Shown piece after piece: positions 17,503-26,654 of a DNA stretch of 64,000 nt. The position numbers and the translations under genes are program-made. The stretch is from Sphingomonas sp. HITSZ_GF (lineage in GTDB: Bacteria > Pseudomonadota > Alphaproteobacteria > Sphingomonadales > Sphingomonadaceae). Numbering within the stretch: the first letter of the stretch is position 1; each line of letters starts with the position of its first letter. The notes under the pieces were generated by a model that saw only the letters and a list, made by a program, of their open reading frames with translations, did no database searches and was not told the origin of the DNA. The stretch lies in assembly GCF_029543155.1 (NCBI RefSeq), contig NZ_JARQXA010000004.1:310001-374000 (forward strand), given 5' to 3'.

Positions 17503-17647
17503 CGTTGCAGGACTGCATCCCGCCACGCCGAGGGCGCGCGGGTGATTTCGCTTTCCTACCGGCGCATGTTCCGCTTATGTACCGGGCGTGACTGCGACCG
17601 CTTCTTCGCCGCCGATCCTGCGTCTCCCGCGCGCGACGCGCACGTGT

Positions 17648-17690
17648 GGCGAGTCAAGGGAGTCAACATTTTTGCCCAACCATCCGGTTG
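17648..17690 (+). repeat. GAGTCAAC repeat with hairpin, copy 1 (upstream of ruvA)
   Basis: Bases 17648-17676 match 52668-52696 at 27 of 29 positions; the core is GGCGAGTCAAGGGAGTCAAC, an imperfect tandem of GAGTCAA(C/G). It is followed by the hairpin CAACC-ATCC-GGTTG (17677-17690). The rest of 17503-17709 shows no gene. The repeat lies 20 bases before the ruvA start. Confidence 0.8.
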
Positions 17691-17709
17691 AATATCGGGG
17701 AGGCGCAGC

Positions 17710-18309
17710 ATGATCGCCCATCTCAAGGGCCGGCTGGAAGCGACCGGGCTCGATCATGTCGTGATCGACGTGAACGGCGTGGGCTATCTTGCCGGCGCCT
17801 CGGCGAAGACGATCACGGCACTCGGCGCTACCGGCGAGTTCGTCACGCTCCACACCGAGATGCTGGTCAGCGAGGATTCGATCCGGCTGATGGGTTTCGC
17901 CACGGCGAGCGAGCGCGACTGGTTCCGCCTGCTCACCAGCGTGCAGGGCGTCGGCGCCAAGGTGGCATTGGCGATCCTTTCGATCCTCGGTCCCGAGGAA
18001 GTGCAGACCGCGGTGGCGCGCGCCGATTCGGCAATGATCGCCCGGGCGAACGGGGTGGGGCCGAAGCTCGCCCAGCGCATCGTCAACGAATTGAAGGACA
18101 AGGCGGGCGGCATCGCGCTCGGCAGCGGCGGCGCGCCCGGCGCGGCGGCGGCGGGCGGCGCGGCGCAGGATGCGGTGTCGGCGATGCTCAACCTTGGCTT
18201 CAAGCCGGCCGAGGCGAGCGCCGCGGTCAATGCCGCCGCCGACGAGTTGGGTGCCGGCGCCACGCTCGATGCGCTGGTCCGCCTCGCCCTGCGCAAGGCG
18301 GCGAAATGA
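17710..18309 (+). CDS. ruvA: Holliday junction branch migration protein RuvA
   Basis: RuvA binds the four-way junction and recruits RuvB. The N-terminal OB domain is [20 protein letters not shown]. The helix-hairpin-helix pairs are in [14 protein letters not shown] and [18 protein letters not shown]. The C-terminal RuvB-binding domain is [20 protein letters not shown] to [14 protein letters not shown]. The Ala/Gly-rich linker separates them. GGGGAGG lies just upstream. Its stop overlaps the next ATG (ATGA). Confidence 0.97.
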   Translation: MIAHLKGRLEATGLDHVVIDVNGVGYLAGASAKTITALGATGEFVTLHTEMLVSEDSIRLMGFATASERDWFRLLTSVQGVGAKVALAILSILGPEEVQTAVARADSAMIARANGVGPKLAQRIVNELKDKAGGIALGSGGAPGAAAAGGAAQDAVSAMLNLGFKPAEASAAVNAAADELGAGATLDALVRLALRKAAK

Positions 18310-18704
18310 CGCTGCGCACCGCTTCGTGCCGCTGCGGCCAGCTCCGCGCCGAATGCGCGGGCGAACCGGTGCGCATCTCGGTCTGCCATTGCCTCAACTG
18401 CAAGCGGCGCAGCGGCTCGGCCTTCGCGGTGCAGGCGCGCTTCCCGGCGGAGCAGGTGACGATCACCGGCCGCTCGACCGAATATGTGGCGCCCTCGGAA
18501 AGCGGCGGCGCGCCCGCCCATTTCCACTTCTGCCCGGTCTGCGGCGGCAATGTCTGGTACAGCGGCGGCGGCATTGCCGACACGGTCGCGATCCCCGTCG
18601 GCCAGTTCGCCGACCCGGCCTTCCCGGCGCCCGGCATCTCGGTTTACGAAAGCCGCCAATGCGCCTGGCTGGAGGTCAGGGGCGTGGTCGAGCATTATGA
18701 CTGA
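18306..18704 (+). CDS. GFA/CENP-V family zinc protein (132 aa)
   Basis: The cysteine layout CRCG (residues 8-11), CHCLNC (about 31-36) and CPVCGG (about 77-82) is the GFA (glutathione-dependent formaldehyde-activating-like) zinc-binding fold. Related proteins are annotated as aldehyde-activating enzymes, but that activity is poorly supported. It is cytoplasmic with no partner genes. It is translationally coupled to ruvA by a four-base overlap, so it is carried in the ruv transcript. Confidence 0.9.
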   Translation: MTLRTASCRCGQLRAECAGEPVRISVCHCLNCKRRSGSAFAVQARFPAEQVTITGRSTEYVAPSESGGAPAHFHFCPVCGGNVWYSGGGIADTVAIPVGQFADPAFPAPGISVYESRQCAWLEVRGVVEHYD

Positions 18705-18714
18705 AGCGCGCCGG

Positions 18715-19611
18715 CTAGAGCAGCGGCGTCACCAGCGGCCGGCCAGCGAAATGCGCATCGAGATTGGCGAGCACCAGCGCGCGCATCTCGGTACGGCCCT
18801 CTTCGGTGGCGCTGCCCTGGTGCGGGGCGAGCACGACCGTCTCCAGCGCTCGCAGCGCTTCCGGCACGTTCGGCTCCTGTGCGAACACGTCGAGGCCCGC
18901 CCCGGCAATGCGTCCCCCGGCGAGCGCGGCGACCAGCGCATCCTCGTCGACCAGGCTGCCCCGGGCAATGTTGACCAGCACCCCGCCTGGCCCCAGCCGG
19001 TCGAGCACTGCGGCATCGACGATCCCGTCCGTCTCCGGCCCGCCCGGCGCGGCGAGGACCAGCACGTCGCTCGCCTCGGCCAGCGCGGCGATGTCGTGCA
19101 CGAAGCGCCATGGCACCGGCTTCTCGCTGCGGGCGCTATAGAGCAGTTCGCTGGCAAAGGGCGCGGCGCGCAGTGCGATGGCGCGGCCGATCTGGCCCAG
19201 CCCGAAAACCCCGATGCGGCGGCCGCTCGCCCGGCGCCCCAGCGGTGCCGCCCAGCCGCCGCCGCGCACCAGCGCGTCGTTCGCCACGATGCGGCGCTGC
19301 ACCGCCAGCATCAGCGCGATGGCAAGGTCGGCGACATCCTCGGTCAGCACGTCGGGCGTGGTCGTCACCCGCACGCCGCGTGCCTTGAGCGCATCGAGGT
19401 CGAGCCGGTCATGCCCCACGCCGTGGATCGCGACGATCTCGAGCGCGGGCAGCCTGGCGAGAAGTGCGGCATCCACCTTCGCCATGCCCCCGCCGACAAT
19501 GGCGCGGGTCTCGGGCGGCGCATCGCCCTCGTGCAGCGTGAACCGCTCGGCCAGCGCCGCACGCAGCGGGGCGGGGATGTTGGTTGCGATCAGCAGGTCG
19601 GGGCGCGCCAT
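18715..19611 (-). CDS. D-isomer-specific 2-hydroxyacid dehydrogenase (298 aa)
   Basis: The NAD(P)-binding loop is [15 protein letters not shown]. The catalytic Arg lies in [15 protein letters not shown], the Glu in [10 protein letters not shown] and the His in [14 protein letters not shown], giving the full R-E-H triad. Such enzymes reduce 2-keto acids such as glyoxylate or hydroxypyruvate; the closest look is the GhrB/hydroxypyruvate reductase-like group with NADP preference. It is cytoplasmic. It sits on the opposite strand and so breaks ruvA from ruvB. Confidence 0.92.
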   Translation of the reverse strand: MARPDLLIATNIPAPLRAALAERFTLHEGDAPPETRAIVGGGMAKVDAALLARLPALEIVAIHGVGHDRLDLDALKARGVRVTTTPDVLTEDVADLAIALMLAVQRRIVANDALVRGGGWAAPLGRRASGRRIGVFGLGQIGRAIALRAAPFASELLYSARSEKPVPWRFVHDIAALAEASDVLVLAAPGGPETDGIVDAAVLDRLGPGGVLVNIARGSLVDEDALVAALAGGRIAGAGLDVFAQEPNVPEALRALETVVLAPHQGSATEEGRTEMRALVLANLDAHFAGRPLVTPLL

Positions 19612-19691
19612 CTGCCTGCCCTAGACCCGTGGGCCGGCAAATGGCCAGCCATGGGCTTGCCTCGGCGCACGAAACCGGCTGGAGCGATGCG

Positions 19692-20714
19692 GTGACCGAT
19701 TCCGATCGCCTTCTCTCCTCCGCCCGTCGGATCGACGATGTCGATGCCGCGCTGCGCCCCAAGAGCCTCGACGAGTTCGTTGGGCAGAAGGCGGCGCGCG
19801 AGAATCTGCGCGTGTTCATCGAAGCCGCAAAGGGGCGCGGCGATGCGCTGGACCATGTCCTGTTCTTCGGCCCGCCGGGGCTCGGCAAGACCACGCTCGC
19901 CCAGATCATCGCCCGCGAGATGGGTGTCGGCTTCCGCTCGACTTCGGGTCCGGTGATCGCCAAGTCGGGGGACCTGGCCGCGCTGCTCACCAATCTCGAG
20001 GACGGCGACGTGCTGTTCATCGACGAGATCCATCGGTTGAATCCGGCGGTCGAGGAAGTCCTCTACCCGGCGATGGAGGACCGCGCGCTGGACCTTATGA
20101 TTGGTGAAGGGCCATCAGCACGAAGCGTCCGCATCGACCTGCCGCGCTTCACCCTGGTCGGCGCCACCACCCGCCAGGGGCTGCTCACCCAGCCGCTCCG
20201 GGATCGGTTCGGCATCCCGGTGCGCCTCAATTTCTACACCGTGGACGAGCTGGAAAAGGTCGTCACCCGCGCCGCCCGGCTGCTCGATCTCCATGTCGCT
20301 CCGGACGGCGCGCAGGAGATCGCCCGGCGCTCGCGCGGCACCCCGCGCATCGCCGGCCGGCTGCTCCGCCGGGTGCGCGATTTCGCCAATGTGCTGGGCG
20401 AGGAGACGGTGCATGCGAAGGTGGCCGACCAGTCGCTCACCCGGCTCGAAGTCGATGCGCTCGGCCTCGATGCGATGGACCGGCGCTACCTCACCATGAT
20501 CGCCGATATCTACAAGGGCGGCCCGGTGGGGGTGGAGACGCTGGCGGCGGGGCTGAGCGAGCCGCGCGACACGATCGAGGAAGTGATCGAGCCCTATCTG
20601 ATCCAGATCGGGATGATCGCGCGAACGGCGCGGGGCCGTTGCCTCAATGCGGCGGGGTGGAAGCATCTCGGGCTCAATCCTCCGTCCACCGCGCAGGAAG
20701 GGCTGTTCGACTGA
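19692..20714 (+). CDS. ruvB: Holliday junction branch migration ATPase RuvB
   Basis: RuvB is the hexameric motor that drives branch migration with RuvA. It shows [11 protein letters not shown], Walker [12 protein letters not shown], Walker [10 protein letters not shown], sensor [21 protein letters not shown] and the C-terminal winged helix [21 protein letters not shown]. The GTG start at 19692 gives a 340-residue protein starting TDSDRLLSS as in relatives; ATG or GTG codons further upstream lie in the divergent gene's leader. GGAG lies ahead of the start. Confidence 0.96.
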   Translation: MTDSDRLLSSARRIDDVDAALRPKSLDEFVGQKAARENLRVFIEAAKGRGDALDHVLFFGPPGLGKTTLAQIIAREMGVGFRSTSGPVIAKSGDLAALLTNLEDGDVLFIDEIHRLNPAVEEVLYPAMEDRALDLMIGEGPSARSVRIDLPRFTLVGATTRQGLLTQPLRDRFGIPVRLNFYTVDELEKVVTRAARLLDLHVAPDGAQEIARRSRGTPRIAGRLLRRVRDFANVLGEETVHAKVADQSLTRLEVDALGLDAMDRRYLTMIADIYKGGPVGVETLAAGLSEPRDTIEEVIEPYLIQIGMIARTARGRCLNAAGWKHLGLNPPSTAQEGLFD

Positions 20715-20723
20715 GGCCGGGGG

Positions 20724-20737
20724 TTCCCCCGGGGGAA
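20724..20737. repeat. perfect 14-base palindrome between ruvB and ybgC
   Basis: TTCCCCCGGGGGAA is fully self-complementary and overlaps GGGGGTTCCCCC just before it. It lies 10 bases after the ruvB stop and 22 bases before the ybgC start, so it could be a terminator stem or an operator for the tol operon. No -35/-10 pair is clear. Confidence 0.6.
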
Positions 20738-20758
20738 TCGCTGCGTTAGGGCCGCTGC

Positions 20759-21205
20759 ATGGACGTTCGTTTCGCCCCTGGCCGCTTCGAGGGCCTCGAG
20801 CATCATTTCGTCCTGCGTGTCTATTTCGAGGACACAGACCTGAGCGGCGTGGTCTATCACGCCAACTATCTGCGGTTCATGGAGCGCGCCCGCTCCGATA
20901 TGCTGGCGCTCGCCGGCATCGATCAGCGCGCAGCGCACGAAGCGGGCGAGGGCGCCTATGCCCTGCGGGAAGCGAATATCCGCTACCGCGCGCCGGCGCG
21001 CCTGGGCGACGAACTGGTGGTGGTCAGCCGGCTGGTCCGGCTGCGCCCTGCCGCAGTGGATATTCATCAACGAGTCATGCGCGACGTTACCATAGTGGCC
21101 GAAGCGGAAATCGAGGCGGTGTTCGTCGCCCCGTCCGGCCGTCCGCGCCGCCAGCCGGCAGCGTGGATGGAGCGTTTCGAGCCGCTGGTCTTCAAGGGGA
21201 ACTGA
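20759..21205 (+). CDS. ybgC: tol-pal-associated acyl-CoA thioesterase
   Basis: YbgC is a hotdog-fold thioesterase acting on acyl-CoA at the cytoplasmic side. The motif LRVYFEDTDLSGVVYHANYLRFMERARSD (residues 20-48) contains the catalytic Asp/Tyr-His block and the invariant NYL. The length (148 aa) is usual. It is the first gene of the tol-pal operon, as in most proteobacteria; tolQ starts seven bases after it. Confidence 0.95.
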   Translation: MDVRFAPGRFEGLEHHFVLRVYFEDTDLSGVVYHANYLRFMERARSDMLALAGIDQRAAHEAGEGAYALREANIRYRAPARLGDELVVVSRLVRLRPAAVDIHQRVMRDVTIVAEAEIEAVFVAPSGRPRRQPAAWMERFEPLVFKGN

Positions 21206-21212
21206 ACCGATC

Positions 21213-21902
21213 ATGGAATTTCTCAGCACCGACGCCGCAACCATGTCGCCGATCGGCCTGTTCCTGCAGGCGGACTGGGTGGTGCGCGCCGTGATGATCG
21301 GCCTGCTCCTCGCCTCGCTGTGGACCTGGGCGATCATCCTGAGCTTCGGCTTCAAGGCCTCCTCTGTGAAGAAGGCGATCGACCGGTTCGAGGGTGAGTA
21401 TCGCGAGGCCGACGATATCGATGAGTTCCACCGCCGCGCCGCCGGCCGCGACCAGCCGATCGCCCGCGTCTTCGCCGCCGGCGTCACCGAATGGCGCCGC
21501 TCGACCAGCGGCAAGGCGATCGATCGCGACGGCACGCGCGAGCGCCTTGCCACCGCGATGGGCGCCACGATCGCGCAGGAGATCGACCGGCTTGCGGATC
21601 GGCTGAACTTCCTCGCCACCGTCGGTGCGGTCGCGCCGTTCGTCGGCCTGTTCGGCACCGTATGGGGTATCATGCGCAGCTTCACCGGTATCGCCAAGGA
21701 GCAGAGCGCCTCGCTCGCCGTGGTCGCGCCGGGCATGGCGGAGGCGCTGTTCGCCACCGCGATCGGCCTGTTCGCCGCCATCCCCGCGGTGATCGCGTAC
21801 AACCGCTATTCGCACCAGGTGAACCGTATCGAGGCCCGCCTCAACCGCTTCGCCGACGGTTTCCACGCGACGCTGAGCCGTCGCCTGGAGATGGAGGCCT
21901 AA
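21213..21902 (+). CDS. tolQ: Tol-Pal system stator protein TolQ
   Basis: TolQ forms the proton-driven motor in the inner membrane with TolR, pulling the outer membrane in at division. It belongs to the MotA/TolQ/ExbB family. The first membrane segment lies at about residues 18-40, and the two others around LNFLATVGAVAPFVGLFGTVWGIM (about 131-154) and AEALFATAIGLFAAIPAVIAYN (about 177-198), with conserved Thr and Pro residues. The length (229 aa) is normal. Confidence 0.97.
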   Translation: MEFLSTDAATMSPIGLFLQADWVVRAVMIGLLLASLWTWAIILSFGFKASSVKKAIDRFEGEYREADDIDEFHRRAAGRDQPIARVFAAGVTEWRRSTSGKAIDRDGTRERLATAMGATIAQEIDRLADRLNFLATVGAVAPFVGLFGTVWGIMRSFTGIAKEQSASLAVVAPGMAEALFATAIGLFAAIPAVIAYNRYSHQVNRIEARLNRFADGFHATLSRRLEMEA

Positions 21903-21906
21903 CCCG

Positions 21907-22349
<443 letters not shown>

Positions 22350-22350
<1 letters not shown>

Positions 22351-23141
22351 TGGATCGGGCCGAGGGAGCCGGATTGACGGTTGCCGTGCTGGGGCATGTC
22401 GCCCTGTTCGGCATCCTGTCGGTCGGATTCCTCGCCACGCCCAATCCGCTGAAGCTCAAGCCCACGCAGATCGAAGTCGCGCTGGTCGATTCGGTGTCGC
22501 TGGAAAGCACCTCGCCCAACCCGACCAGCGAGATGCCGGCGGCCAAGCTCTCGCCCGTCGAAGCGCCGGTCGAGCCCGACAGCGCGCCGCCCGAGCCTGC
22601 ACCCAACCCGCAGCCGATCGCCAAGCCGCAGCCTGCCCAACCCAAGCCGGCACCTGCGCCCGATGCGGCCAAGCCCGCGCCAAAGACGCCGCCCAAGGCT
22701 GCGCCGGCACAGGCGCCCTCGCGCCCGTCCAACCGTCCAGTCGCGCCGACCGGCCGGCTCGACGGTCTGCTCGCTGGAATCAACGACAAGCCCAGCCCGA
22801 GCAAATCGGTCACGCCGCCCGCGGCGACTGCCGGGCCCGAGGTCAAGGCTGCGCTCAGCGCGGCGATCATCCGGCAGATCCGGCCGCATTGGGCGCCGCC
22901 CAGCGGTGCCGATTCGGACAAGCTGCGCACCAAGGTGACCGTGCGGCTCAATCCGGACGGATCGCTCGCCAGCGCACCGCAGGTGACGCAGACTGGCATC
23001 ACGGATAGCAATCGCGCCCAGGCCGATCTAGCCCGCGACCGTGCGATCCGCGCAGTGAAGCTCGCCGCCCCCTTCAAGCTGCCCTCGCAATATTATGATG
23101 CGTGGAAAGTCATAGCCCCGGTTTTGTACGAGGACCTGTGA
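22350..23141 (+). CDS. tolA: cell envelope integrity protein TolA
   Basis: TolA spans from the inner membrane to Pal/TolB. One N-terminal membrane helix (TVAVLGHVALFGILSVGFLA) is followed by a long Pro/Ala/Lys-rich linker (residues about 60-145) in place of the helical repeat of enterobacterial TolA. The C-terminal TonB/TolA domain begins around KAALSAAIIRQIRPHW. It is identified by domain layout and operon place, as sequence is fast-evolving. The start may be ATG 22350 or the GTG three bases earlier. Confidence 0.9.
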
Positions 23142-23143
23142 AG

Positions 23144-24514
23144 ATGAAATTTGCCCATCTGACGATCGCGGCCCTGCTGGCGTCCGCCGCCGGAACAGCC
23201 GCCCAGGCCCAGGACGTGCCGGCGCCGCAGCCGCAGCAACCGGCGCAGGATCAGGACACGCCGCTCAGCGTCGACGTGACCAACACTGCGGCCAAGGACC
23301 TCGTCATCGCCATCCCGGCGATGCCTACTTCGGAGAGCGTCTCGACGCCTGCGGGCCCCACCGACCAGCTCGGCGCCAAGCTCGCCGAAGTGGTCGAGGC
23401 CGATCTGCGTGGCACCGGCCTGTTCAAGACCACCGGTCCCAGCGCCAATCGCGGGATCGCGTACAGCGAAGTCACTGCGCCCAACTATGGCAGCTGGAAC
23501 GGCACGCAGGCGATCATCCAGGGCTATGTCCGCGCCAACGGCAATGGCTCGCTGACTGTCGGCTGCTATCTCTACGACGTGCTGCTGCAGAGCGAGCTGG
23601 TCCGTCAGGGCTTCGTCGTCTCGCCGGCCGACTGGCGCCGCGCCGCGCACAAGTGCGCCGACGCGGTCTATTCGAAGCTCACCGGCGAGGGCCCCTATTT
23701 CGACAGCCAGGTGGTGTACGTTGCCGAGACCGGCCCCAAGAACAAGCGCCGCAAGCAGCTGGCTATCATGGACCAGGACGGCGCCAACCACCGCTTCCTG
23801 ACCAATGGCCAGTCGATCGTGCTGACGCCGCGCATGTCGCCGAAGCAGAACGCTATCGTCTATATGAGCTACACCCAGCGCAAGCCGTCCATCTATGTCT
23901 ATGACATGGCGACGCGCGAGAACCGGCTCCTCGTATCCAACGTCAGCCTCAGCTTCGCGCCGCGTTTTTCGCCCGACGGGCGCAACATCCTGTTCTCGAT
24001 GGCACAGTCGGGCAACACCGATGTCTATCGCATCGCCACGGCGGGCGGCGCGCCGTCGCGGCTCACCAATTCGCCCGGTATCGATACCGGCGGCAGCTAT
24101 TCGCCCGATGGTTCGAAGATCGTGTTCGAGAGCGATCGCAGCGGCACCCAGCAGATCTACGTCATGAACGCCGACGGATCGAACCAGCACCGGATCAGCT
24201 TCGGCGGCGGCCGCTATGCCACGCCGGTGTGGAGCCCGCGCGGCGATCTGATCGCCTTCACCCGCACCGGCGGCGGCGCGTTCCGGATCGGCGTGATGAA
24301 CCCCGGCGGCAGCGGCGAGAAGCTGCTGACCAACAGCTGGGGCGATGAGGCGCCGAGCTGGTCGCCCAACGGCCGCGTGCTGATGTTCTTCCGTACTGCC
24401 CAGGGTTCGGGCCGTCCGGACCTGTGGTCGGTGGACCTCACCGGCACCAATGCGCGGCGGATTCCGACGCCGCTCGACGGATCCGATCCCAGTTGGGGAC
24501 CGATTCGCCCCTGA
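23144..24514 (+). CDS. tolB: Tol-Pal system periplasmic protein TolB
   Basis: A signal peptide (KFAHLTIAALLASAAGTAAQAQ) is followed by the N-terminal TolB domain and a C-terminal beta-propeller with repeated FSPDGRNI, YSPDGSKIVF, WSPRGDLIAF and WSPNGRVLMF strands. It binds Pal and TolA in the periplasm. The length (456 aa) is near the family norm. ATG 23144 is nine bases after AGGA; a GTG six bases earlier overlaps the tolA stop. Confidence 0.96.
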   Translation: MKFAHLTIAALLASAAGTAAQAQDVPAPQPQQPAQDQDTPLSVDVTNTAAKDLVIAIPAMPTSESVSTPAGPTDQLGAKLAEVVEADLRGTGLFKTTGPSANRGIAYSEVTAPNYGSWNGTQAIIQGYVRANGNGSLTVGCYLYDVLLQSELVRQGFVVSPADWRRAAHKCADAVYSKLTGEGPYFDSQVVYVAETGPKNKRRKQLAIMDQDGANHRFLTNGQSIVLTPRMSPKQNAIVYMSYTQRKPSIYVYDMATRENRLLVSNVSLSFAPRFSPDGRNILFSMAQSGNTDVYRIATAGGAPSRLTNSPGIDTGGSYSPDGSKIVFESDRSGTQQIYVMNADGSNQHRISFGGGRYATPVWSPRGDLIAFTRTGGGAFRIGVMNPGGSGEKLLTNSWGDEAPSWSPNGRVLMFFRTAQGSGRPDLWSVDLTGTNARRIPTPLDGSDPSWGPIRP

Positions 24515-24581
24515 AACGTTACCGCATCTGTGCTAGGGTCCGGGCAAGCGGACCGATGCGACGAGAAAAGGAGAAAAGACC

Positions 24582-25094
24582 ATGTCCAAGATTACGACTG
24601 GCCTGGTGCTCGGCATCGCGCTGATCGCCACTGCGGGTTGCACCAAGAAGCGCGACGCCAACAACATCCCGCCCGCGCCGTCGGAGACTGGACCGGTCAC
24701 GACGGGTGAAGGCGACAGCGATACCGTTGCGGCGCCGATCAACGAGCAGTTCCGCCGCGAAGTCGCCAGCGACACGATCCATTTCGCCTTCGACCAGTAC
24801 GACATCGATCCCGAGGCGCGCGCGATCCTGGACAGCCAGGCGCAGTGGCTGAGCAGCCACCCGAACACCCGGATCACGATCGAGGGCCACTGCGACGAGC
24901 GCGGCACCCGCGAATATAATCTCGGCCTGGGCGATCGTCGCGCCAATGCCGCCAAGAACTATCTGGCGTCGCGCGGCATCTCGCCGACCCGGATCACCAC
25001 GATCAGCTACGGCAAGGAGCGCCCGATCGCGCTGGGCTCGGACGATGCCAGCTGGGCGCAGAACCGCCGCGCGGTGACCATCGTCATCAGCTGA
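24582..25094 (+). CDS. pal: peptidoglycan-associated lipoprotein Pal
   Basis: The lipoprotein signal ends LIATAGC, with the lipidated cysteine at about residue 22. The OmpA-like peptidoglycan-binding domain shows TIHFAFDQYDIDPEA, TIEGHCDERGTREYNLGLGDRRA and ERPIALGSDDASWAQNRRAVTIVI. It anchors the outer membrane to peptidoglycan and is the last gene of the operon. AAAGGAG precedes the start. A strong terminator follows. Confidence 0.97.
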   Translation: MSKITTGLVLGIALIATAGCTKKRDANNIPPAPSETGPVTTGEGDSDTVAAPINEQFRREVASDTIHFAFDQYDIDPEARAILDSQAQWLSSHPNTRITIEGHCDERGTREYNLGLGDRRANAAKNYLASRGISPTRITTISYGKERPIALGSDDASWAQNRRAVTIVIS

Positions 25095-25116
25095 GGCGTT
25101 TCGCCGATCAGGAAAC

Positions 25117-25147
25117 GGCCGCCGGGGGCGTCTCCGGCGGCCTTTTT
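25117..25147 (+). terminator. intrinsic terminator of the tol-pal operon
   Basis: GGCCGCCGG (25117-25125) pairs perfectly with CCGGCGGCC (25134-25142) around an eight-base loop, followed by TTTTT. It lies 22 bases after the pal stop. The convergent serine hydrolase gene ends eight bases further on. Confidence 0.92.
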
Positions 25148-25154
25148 CATGGTC

Positions 25155-26525
25155 TCAGGGCTGGCGCGCGAGCGGCAGCGCCGGGCCTTCGCCGTGGGCG
25201 AAATAGTCGAGCCGGATCACCGTGCCCGCCGCATCGCGCACCGGCCGGAAATAGCTGAGCTCGTCGGGCACGAAGCGGATCGCCCCGTCGCTGTCCAGGA
25301 TCGTCGGGATGCTGTTGCGATTGGGCCGGCCAATCATCAGCTTGCCGTCCTGCACCGCGAGCGTGCGGGTAGTGGCGGGATCGCTGCCATAACGGCCGGC
25401 GAGCGCTGCCAGTGCCTCGGATCGAGCGTCGCCCGGATGCGGCAGTGGATAGGGCTTGCCGATCGCGATAGCCGCCATGCGCCGGGCGAGCGTCTGCGCG
25501 TCAAAGCTGTCGCTGTTCGCGAGTACCACCACCGTCGCATCCGCATCCGGCAGGTAGAACAGCGCCGAGGCGAAGCCGTCGATCTGCCCGGTATGGCCGA
25601 TCGCGTCCTGCCCGCGAATCTGCCAGCGATAGAGGCCGAGCCCGTAGCGCTCCTGCACGCCGACCGTCGCCAGCGCCGGCGTGCTCATCTCCACAAAACC
25701 TTCCGTACCGACGACCTTCCCCTGCGACAGCGCCCGCATCCAGCGCAGCAGGTCTGCTACGGTGGAGCGGAGCGAACCGGCGGTCTTGGGGATCGAGAGG
25801 TTGAACGGTGCGGCATTGCGCAGCACGCCCTTGTCGCTCGTATAGCCGCTGACCCGGCCCGGCACGATCGCACCGGCGCGGTCATAATCGGTATCGGCAA
25901 GCCCCAGCGGCGCGAACAGCCGTGCGCGCATCGCGGCATCCCAGCTCTGCCCGGTGACCTTCTCGATCACCGCGGCGAGCAGGATATAGCCCGCGTTCGA
26001 ATAGCGCTGTGCGGTGCCGGGTTCGAAGGCGAGCGGCCGCGCAGCGATCCGCCGGACCTGCTCGGCGATCGGTACCTCGCCATTGCCAAAGGGCGGCTGC
26101 GGCACGGCATCGGTCTCGGAAACGCCGGCGGTGTGGCTGAGCAGCTGGCGCAGCGTGATCCGCGGATCGAGCGGTACGTCGGCCAGATAGCGTACCACTG
26201 GTGCATCGAGCGCGACTTCGCCGCGCGCCGCCATCTGGACGAGCAGCGCAGCGGTGAAGCTCTTGGTGATCGACGCGATACGGAAGCTCTGATCCGGGGC
26301 GAGCGACACGCCCAGCTCGACTTCGGCCAGCCCGCGCGCCTTGCGGTAGAGGATCGTGTCGCCCCGCGCGATCACCACCACGGCGCCCGCCCCCTTCGGG
26401 TCGATCGCCGCCGCCATCGCCGCATCGGCGCCGCGGGCGATCGCCGCGGGGGAGGGCTGCGCGAGGGACGGCACTGCCGAAACCAGCAGAACGGCGCACA
26501 GGGCGGCAGGCAGGCAAGGTCGCAT
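25155..26525 (-). CDS. secreted serine hydrolase of the beta-lactamase/PBP4* family (456 aa)
   Basis: A signal peptide (residues 1-22) precedes a class C beta-lactamase-like domain. Nucleophile motif SITK is at 85-88, YSN at 175-177, and HTG at 311-313. This complete triad means an active serine hydrolase, but the family includes esterases, D-aminopeptidases and peptidases more often than true beta-lactamases, and no AmpR-type regulator is present. A C-terminal lipocalin-like domain (about residues 360-456) is likely. The product acts in the periplasm. Confidence 0.88.
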   Translation of the reverse strand: MRPCLPAALCAVLLVSAVPSLAQPSPAAIARGADAAMAAAIDPKGAGAVVVIARGDTILYRKARGLAEVELGVSLAPDQSFRIASITKSFTAALLVQMAARGEVALDAPVVRYLADVPLDPRITLRQLLSHTAGVSETDAVPQPPFGNGEVPIAEQVRRIAARPLAFEPGTAQRYSNAGYILLAAVIEKVTGQSWDAAMRARLFAPLGLADTDYDRAGAIVPGRVSGYTSDKGVLRNAAPFNLSIPKTAGSLRSTVADLLRWMRALSQGKVVGTEGFVEMSTPALATVGVQERYGLGLYRWQIRGQDAIGHTGQIDGFASALFYLPDADATVVVLANSDSFDAQTLARRMAAIAIGKPYPLPHPGDARSEALAALAGRYGSDPATTRTLAVQDGKLMIGRPNRNSIPTILDSDGAIRFVPDELSYFRPVRDAAGTVIRLDYFAHGEGPALPLARQP

Positions 26526-26618
26526 CGATTCCCCCTCTCGAACGGCGGCGCCACTCTCGCCCCCATCGATTAGCCCGGGATGAACCGCCTTTCCGAATCC
26601 GCTTGCGGGCCCATTGGA

Positions 26619-26640
26619 ATCGATATAAATACGATATCAT
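26619..26640 (+). promoter_or_regulatory. AT-rich CGATAT-repeat region upstream of the SPFH operon
   Basis: ATCGATATAAATACGATATC contains CGATAT at 26621-26626 and again at 26632-26637, one helical turn (11 bases) apart. It is strikingly AT-rich for this genome and ends 14 bases before the first ATG, so it is either the -10 region or an operator. TTGCGG (26603-26608) is 17 bases before TAAATA and could be the -35 element. Confidence 0.5.
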
Positions 26641-26654
26641 AATTTCGGGAGGTA

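Noticed and set aside
25155..26525. Antibiotic resistance beta-lactamase
   Set aside because: The motifs fit the broad serine hydrolase family, which is mostly esterases and peptidases, and no AmpR-type regulator or class C specific features are adjacent.
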